From assembly GCA_007116755.1 (NCBI GenBank), contig SKHU01000054.1, positions 1 through 7,912 of the forward strand: DNA of 7,912 nt, given 5' to 3'. The translations under genes and the position numbers were made by a program. This stretch comes from Alphaproteobacteria bacterium (GTDB taxonomy: Bacteria > Pseudomonadota > Alphaproteobacteria > Micavibrionales > CSBR16-224). Under the pieces are notes generated by a model that was given only the letters and a program-made list of their open reading frames with translations, was not told where the DNA came from and made no database searches. Below are positions 5,828-7,912 of this stretch, piece after piece (the first letter of the stretch is position 1; every line of letters begins with the position of its first letter).

Positions 5828-6487
5828 ATGACGATAGAGAAACCCGGGCGTATGCGCAGCAATACCAAGCGCGCCAAGCAAAAGCGGGAAACCCGCAAGC
5901 GCATCCTTGAAGCGGCGGCATCCCTGTTTGATGAAAAAGGTTTTTTTGAAACCAGCCCGACCGATATCGCCAAAGAAGCCGGCGTTGCCTACGGTTCGGT
6001 CTATGCGCATTTCGAAACCAAGGGCGAAATTCTGACTGTTCTGCACCTGGAGAATCAGGAAGATAAATTCAAAAGAATAAGCGCCCTCAAACGCGAAGGA
6101 CGCCGTCCGATCGAACAGCTGATCTATTTTATCGAGGCGATCTGGGCGGAAGATACAGGAGAGAAGGCTCTTGGCAATCTGATCGCCTTTATCTCTTATA
6201 TATGGGTTCACGGCAACACATCCAACGGCCTTGCTCCGGAGCATGTTTACAAGCGTTTTATCGATATTGCCTTTGCATTGGTCGAGGAAGCCAAGCGCGA
6301 CGGCGATCTTTCCCCCGATACCGATACGCAAAAAAGTGTGGAAATCGCCGTTGCAAACTATCTGGATTGCATACGTCAGGCCTGGTATGAACAGGAAAAG
6401 AAAGATAAAATCCGCGAGAAAATGCTGGAAAAGATGATTCATATTTTTCGTGCCGATCCGGAGCTGCTGGAAAAATACAAAAGTTAA
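5828..6487 (+). CDS. TetR/AcrR-family transcriptional regulator
   Basis: The 219-residue protein has a basic N-terminal tail (1-24, rich in Lys and Arg) and then a typical TetR DNA-binding domain (about 20-66). In it RILEAAASLFDEKGF forms helix 1, and TDIAKEAGVAYGSVYAHFETKGEIL holds the helix-turn-helix. Residues 67-219 should form the helical ligand-binding and dimerisation domain, whose ligand cannot be read from the sequence. The C-terminal part is rich in charged residues (KKDKIREKMLEKM). The chosen ATG has a modest GGA ribosome site (5817-5819). A palindrome over the promoter suggests autorepression. Possible other targets are the divergent minus-strand promoter or the pnt genes downstream; neither is shown. 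It ends 72 bp before pntAA. Confidence 0.93.
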   Translation: MTIEKPGRMRSNTKRAKQKRETRKRILEAAASLFDEKGFFETSPTDIAKEAGVAYGSVYAHFETKGEILTVLHLENQEDKFKRISALKREGRRPIEQLIYFIEAIWAEDTGEKALGNLIAFISYIWVHGNTSNGLAPEHVYKRFIDIAFALVEEAKRDGDLSPDTDTQKSVEIAVANYLDCIRQAWYEQEKKDKIREKMLEKMIHIFRADPELLEKYKS

Positions 6488-6546
6488 GACTTCACAAATC
6501 CCTTTCGATCAGGCAATCTCTATAAATAGTAAAGTCAATGCCAAGC

Positions 6547-6562
6547 AGGGGAAACCGACGTG
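6547..6562 (+). promoter_or_regulatory. Ribosome site deciding the GTG start of pntAA
   Basis: AGGGGA (6547-6552) lies 7 nt before a GTG (6560-6562). Translation from there gives the expected PntAA N-terminus (SLQLAVLKEQNDHERRVA), whose LAVLKE strand and ERRVA motif belong to the domain. The next in-frame ATG is far inside it, so GTG is the start. Confidence 0.8.
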
Positions 6563-7834
6563 TCATTACAACTTGCTGTTCTTAAGGAACAAAACGACCA
6601 TGAACGCCGCGTTGCCGCCGTTCCGGAAACGGTCAAAAAGCTGATTGCCGCGGGCTGCGCCGTGACGGTCGAAAGCGGCGCAGGGGAAAACGCCGCCTAT
6701 CCCGACAATCTTTATAAAGAGGCCGGTGCGAAAATCGCGGCCTCTGCTGCGGCCGCGGTCAAAACCGCCGATATTCTGCTGTCGGTCGGCGCGCCTTCGG
6801 ATGCGGCTTTGAAAGCGATGAAAAAAAATGCGCTGGTGATCGGCGGACTGTCGCCCTATACGAATGCGGCGCTGCTGAAAACCCTTGCCGCAAACAATCT
6901 GGCCGGTTTTGCGATGGAGCTGATGCCGCGCATCACCCGCGCACAGAGCATGGATATTCTCTCCTCACAGGCCAATCTGGCCGGATATAAGGCGGTGCTG
7001 GATGCGGCGGAATATTTCGGCGGCGCGTTCCCGATGATGATGACGGCGGCCGGAACCGTACCGCCCGCCCGTGTTTTCGTGATGGGAGCAGGCGTGGCCG
7101 GATTGCAGGCGATTGCCACAGCCAAGCGTCTGGGCGCGGTGGTCTCGGCAACGGATGTACGCCCCGCGGCGAAAGAGCAGGTGGAATCGCTCGGCGGCAG
7201 TTTTGTCGCTGTCGAGGATGAGGAATTCAAACAGGCGGAAACCGCAGGCGGCTACGCCAAGGAAATGTCGGCGGCCTATCAGAAAAAACAGCAGGCGCTG
7301 GTCGAGGAAACGGTCAAAAAACAGGATATCGTCATCACCACGGCACTGATTCCGGGACGCCCCGCGCCGCTGCTGATTACCGAGGATATGGTCAAATCCA
7401 TGAAACCGGGGGCGGTGATCGTCGATCTGGCCGTGACACAGGGCGGCAATTGTGCCGTCTCCGAATGCGGCAAGGTCGTTGTCAAACACGGCGTGACGGT
7501 GATCGGACATGAAAACGTGCCCGCGCGTCTGGCGCATGTCTCCTCGGCACTGTTTGCACGCAATCTTCTGAATTTTGTGCAGCTTTTGATCGACAAAGAC
7601 AGTAAGAAACTTGCCGTCAACTGGGAGGACGAGATCGTCAAAGCCACGGCGCTGACCAAAGACGGCAAAATCATTCATCCGCAATTTGCGGGCAAGAAAC
7701 CCGCTGCGAAAAAAGCTGCTGCAAAGAAAACGACGGCCAAGAAAACTGCGGCAAAAAAAGCCGAGCCAAAGAAAAAAACAGCGGCGAAAAAAGCGCCCGC
7801 AAAGAAAAAAGCCGCCGCCAAAAAGAAAAGCTGA
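6560..7834 (+). CDS. pntAA: Proton-translocating NAD(P)+ transhydrogenase, subunit alpha part 1 (NAD-binding), with Lys/Ala-rich tail
   Basis: PntAA is the cytoplasmic NAD(H)-binding domain I of the transhydrogenase, which uses the proton gradient to drive hydride transfer from NADH to NADP+. Residues 1-378 cover the whole domain, close to the 384 residues of Rhodospirillum rubrum PntAA. The RQD loop is present (R124, Q129, D132 in RITRAQSMD), as is the nucleotide fold GAGVAG (176-181) with an acidic D199 (SATDVR) that suits NAD. Further conserved blocks are MMTAAGTVPPAR (160-171), ETAGGYAKEM (226-235) and TALIPGRPAP (261-270). There are no membrane spans, as expected for a split alpha subunit. 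The odd feature is residues 379-424: 21 Lys and 16 Ala with Thr and Pro, in repeating AAKK units like histone H1 or bacterial H1-like proteins. The frame is uninterrupted to the TGA. The next gene, probably pntAB, starts 31 bp later. Confidence 0.95.
   Translation: MSLQLAVLKEQNDHERRVAAVPETVKKLIAAGCAVTVESGAGENAAYPDNLYKEAGAKIAASAAAAVKTADILLSVGAPSDAALKAMKKNALVIGGLSPYTNAALLKTLAANNLAGFAMELMPRITRAQSMDILSSQANLAGYKAVLDAAEYFGGAFPMMMTAAGTVPPARVFVMGAGVAGLQAIATAKRLGAVVSATDVRPAAKEQVESLGGSFVAVEDEEFKQAETAGGYAKEMSAAYQKKQQALVEETVKKQDIVITTALIPGRPAPLLITEDMVKSMKPGAVIVDLAVTQGGNCAVSECGKVVVKHGVTVIGHENVPARLAHVSSALFARNLLNFVQLLIDKDSKKLAVNWEDEIVKATALTKDGKIIHPQFAGKKPAAKKAAAKKTTAKKTAAKKAEPKKKTAAKKAPAKKKAAAKKKS
7694..7831 (+). 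repeat. Low-complexity AAKK-repeat tail of pntAA
   Basis: This stretch encodes 46 residues made of degenerate AAKK, TAKK and APAKKK units. The codons vary (gcg, gct, gca, gcc; aaa, aag), so it is not a simple DNA repeat and appears to be kept at the protein level. The DNA alternates A-rich lysine codons with GC-rich alanine codons. Confidence 0.85.
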
Positions 7835-7865
7835 TTATTAAAATCGTTTAAGAGGATATACCGCC

Positions 7866-7912
7866 ATGTCAAACCAGCAAAATGTCAATCAGGCCGCAAC
7901 GGATCTGGCCGC
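7866..7912 (+). CDS. pntAB: Probable transhydrogenase subunit alpha part 2 (PntAB), 3' partial
   Basis: Only 15 complete codons are visible, beginning MSNQQNVNQAATDLA. The ATG has a strong ribosome site (AGAGGA, 7851-7856, 9 nt spacing). In alphaproteobacteria with a split alpha subunit, pntAA is followed by pntAB, a small protein with three membrane spans after a polar N-terminus, and then pntB. Position, direction and polar start fit pntAB, but the diagnostic membrane part lies outside the window. The name rests on context. Confidence 0.65.
   Translation, partial: MSNQQNVNQAATDLA

Noticed and set aside
5714..6442. 242-codon minus-strand frame opposite the TetR-family gene
   Set aside because: It covers the regulator, its leader and the operator; it is the shadow of a well-supported gene.
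6521..6526. TATAAA as the -10 box of a pntAA promoter
   Set aside because: No acceptable -35 lies 16-18 bp upstream; it may be a weak or activated promoter, but the sequence alone does not support it.
1..7912. CRISPR arrays, insertion sequences, tRNA or rRNA genes
   Set aside because: No regular repeat-spacer array, transposase, terminal inverted repeats or RNA gene signature was seen; the only direct repeats are the YcxB-like module ends and the Lys/Ala tail.

Overview
The window looks like chromosomal DNA of an alphaproteobacterium. The evidence is a MutL with the endonuclease motifs typical of bacteria that lack MutH, a proton-translocating transhydrogenase with a split alpha subunit (PntAA followed by PntAB) as in Rhodospirillum and relatives, and the general codon style. 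An order-level assignment is not possible from this sequence. Coding is dense on the + strand. The one long non-coding stretch (about 5362-5744) holds regulatory DNA and a likely RNA gene on the minus strand.

Region 1 (1-2624) is a pair of membrane-protein genes. The first is cut by the left edge and is built of tandem YcxB-like modules. It overlaps by 23 bp the second, a polytopic membrane protein with a caspase-like C13 (legumain-type) peptidase domain and an intact His/Cys dyad. The overlap argues for co-expression, but the function of the pair is unknown.

Region 2 (2636-5169) holds mutL, probably with its own promoter and a leaderless start, and a closely following gene for an unrecognised small membrane protein.

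Region 3 (5188-5827) holds a 57-residue YjfB-like (putative motility protein) gene on the minus strand. Upstream of it, also on the minus strand, are a near-consensus promoter and, about 150 nt further on, a strong intrinsic terminator. These bound either a small RNA or an attenuated leader of the yjfB-like gene. On the + strand a second promoter overlaps a 29-bp palindrome and leads into a 19-codon upstream ORF with two stem-loops, then a TetR-family regulator. This arrangement suggests autoregulation.

Region 4 (6560-7912) is the start of a pnt operon: pntAA with a GTG start, then the first codons of a gene whose position and start fit pntAB. The PntAA here carries a 46-residue lysine/alanine-rich, histone H1-like tail after an otherwise complete NAD(H)-binding domain.
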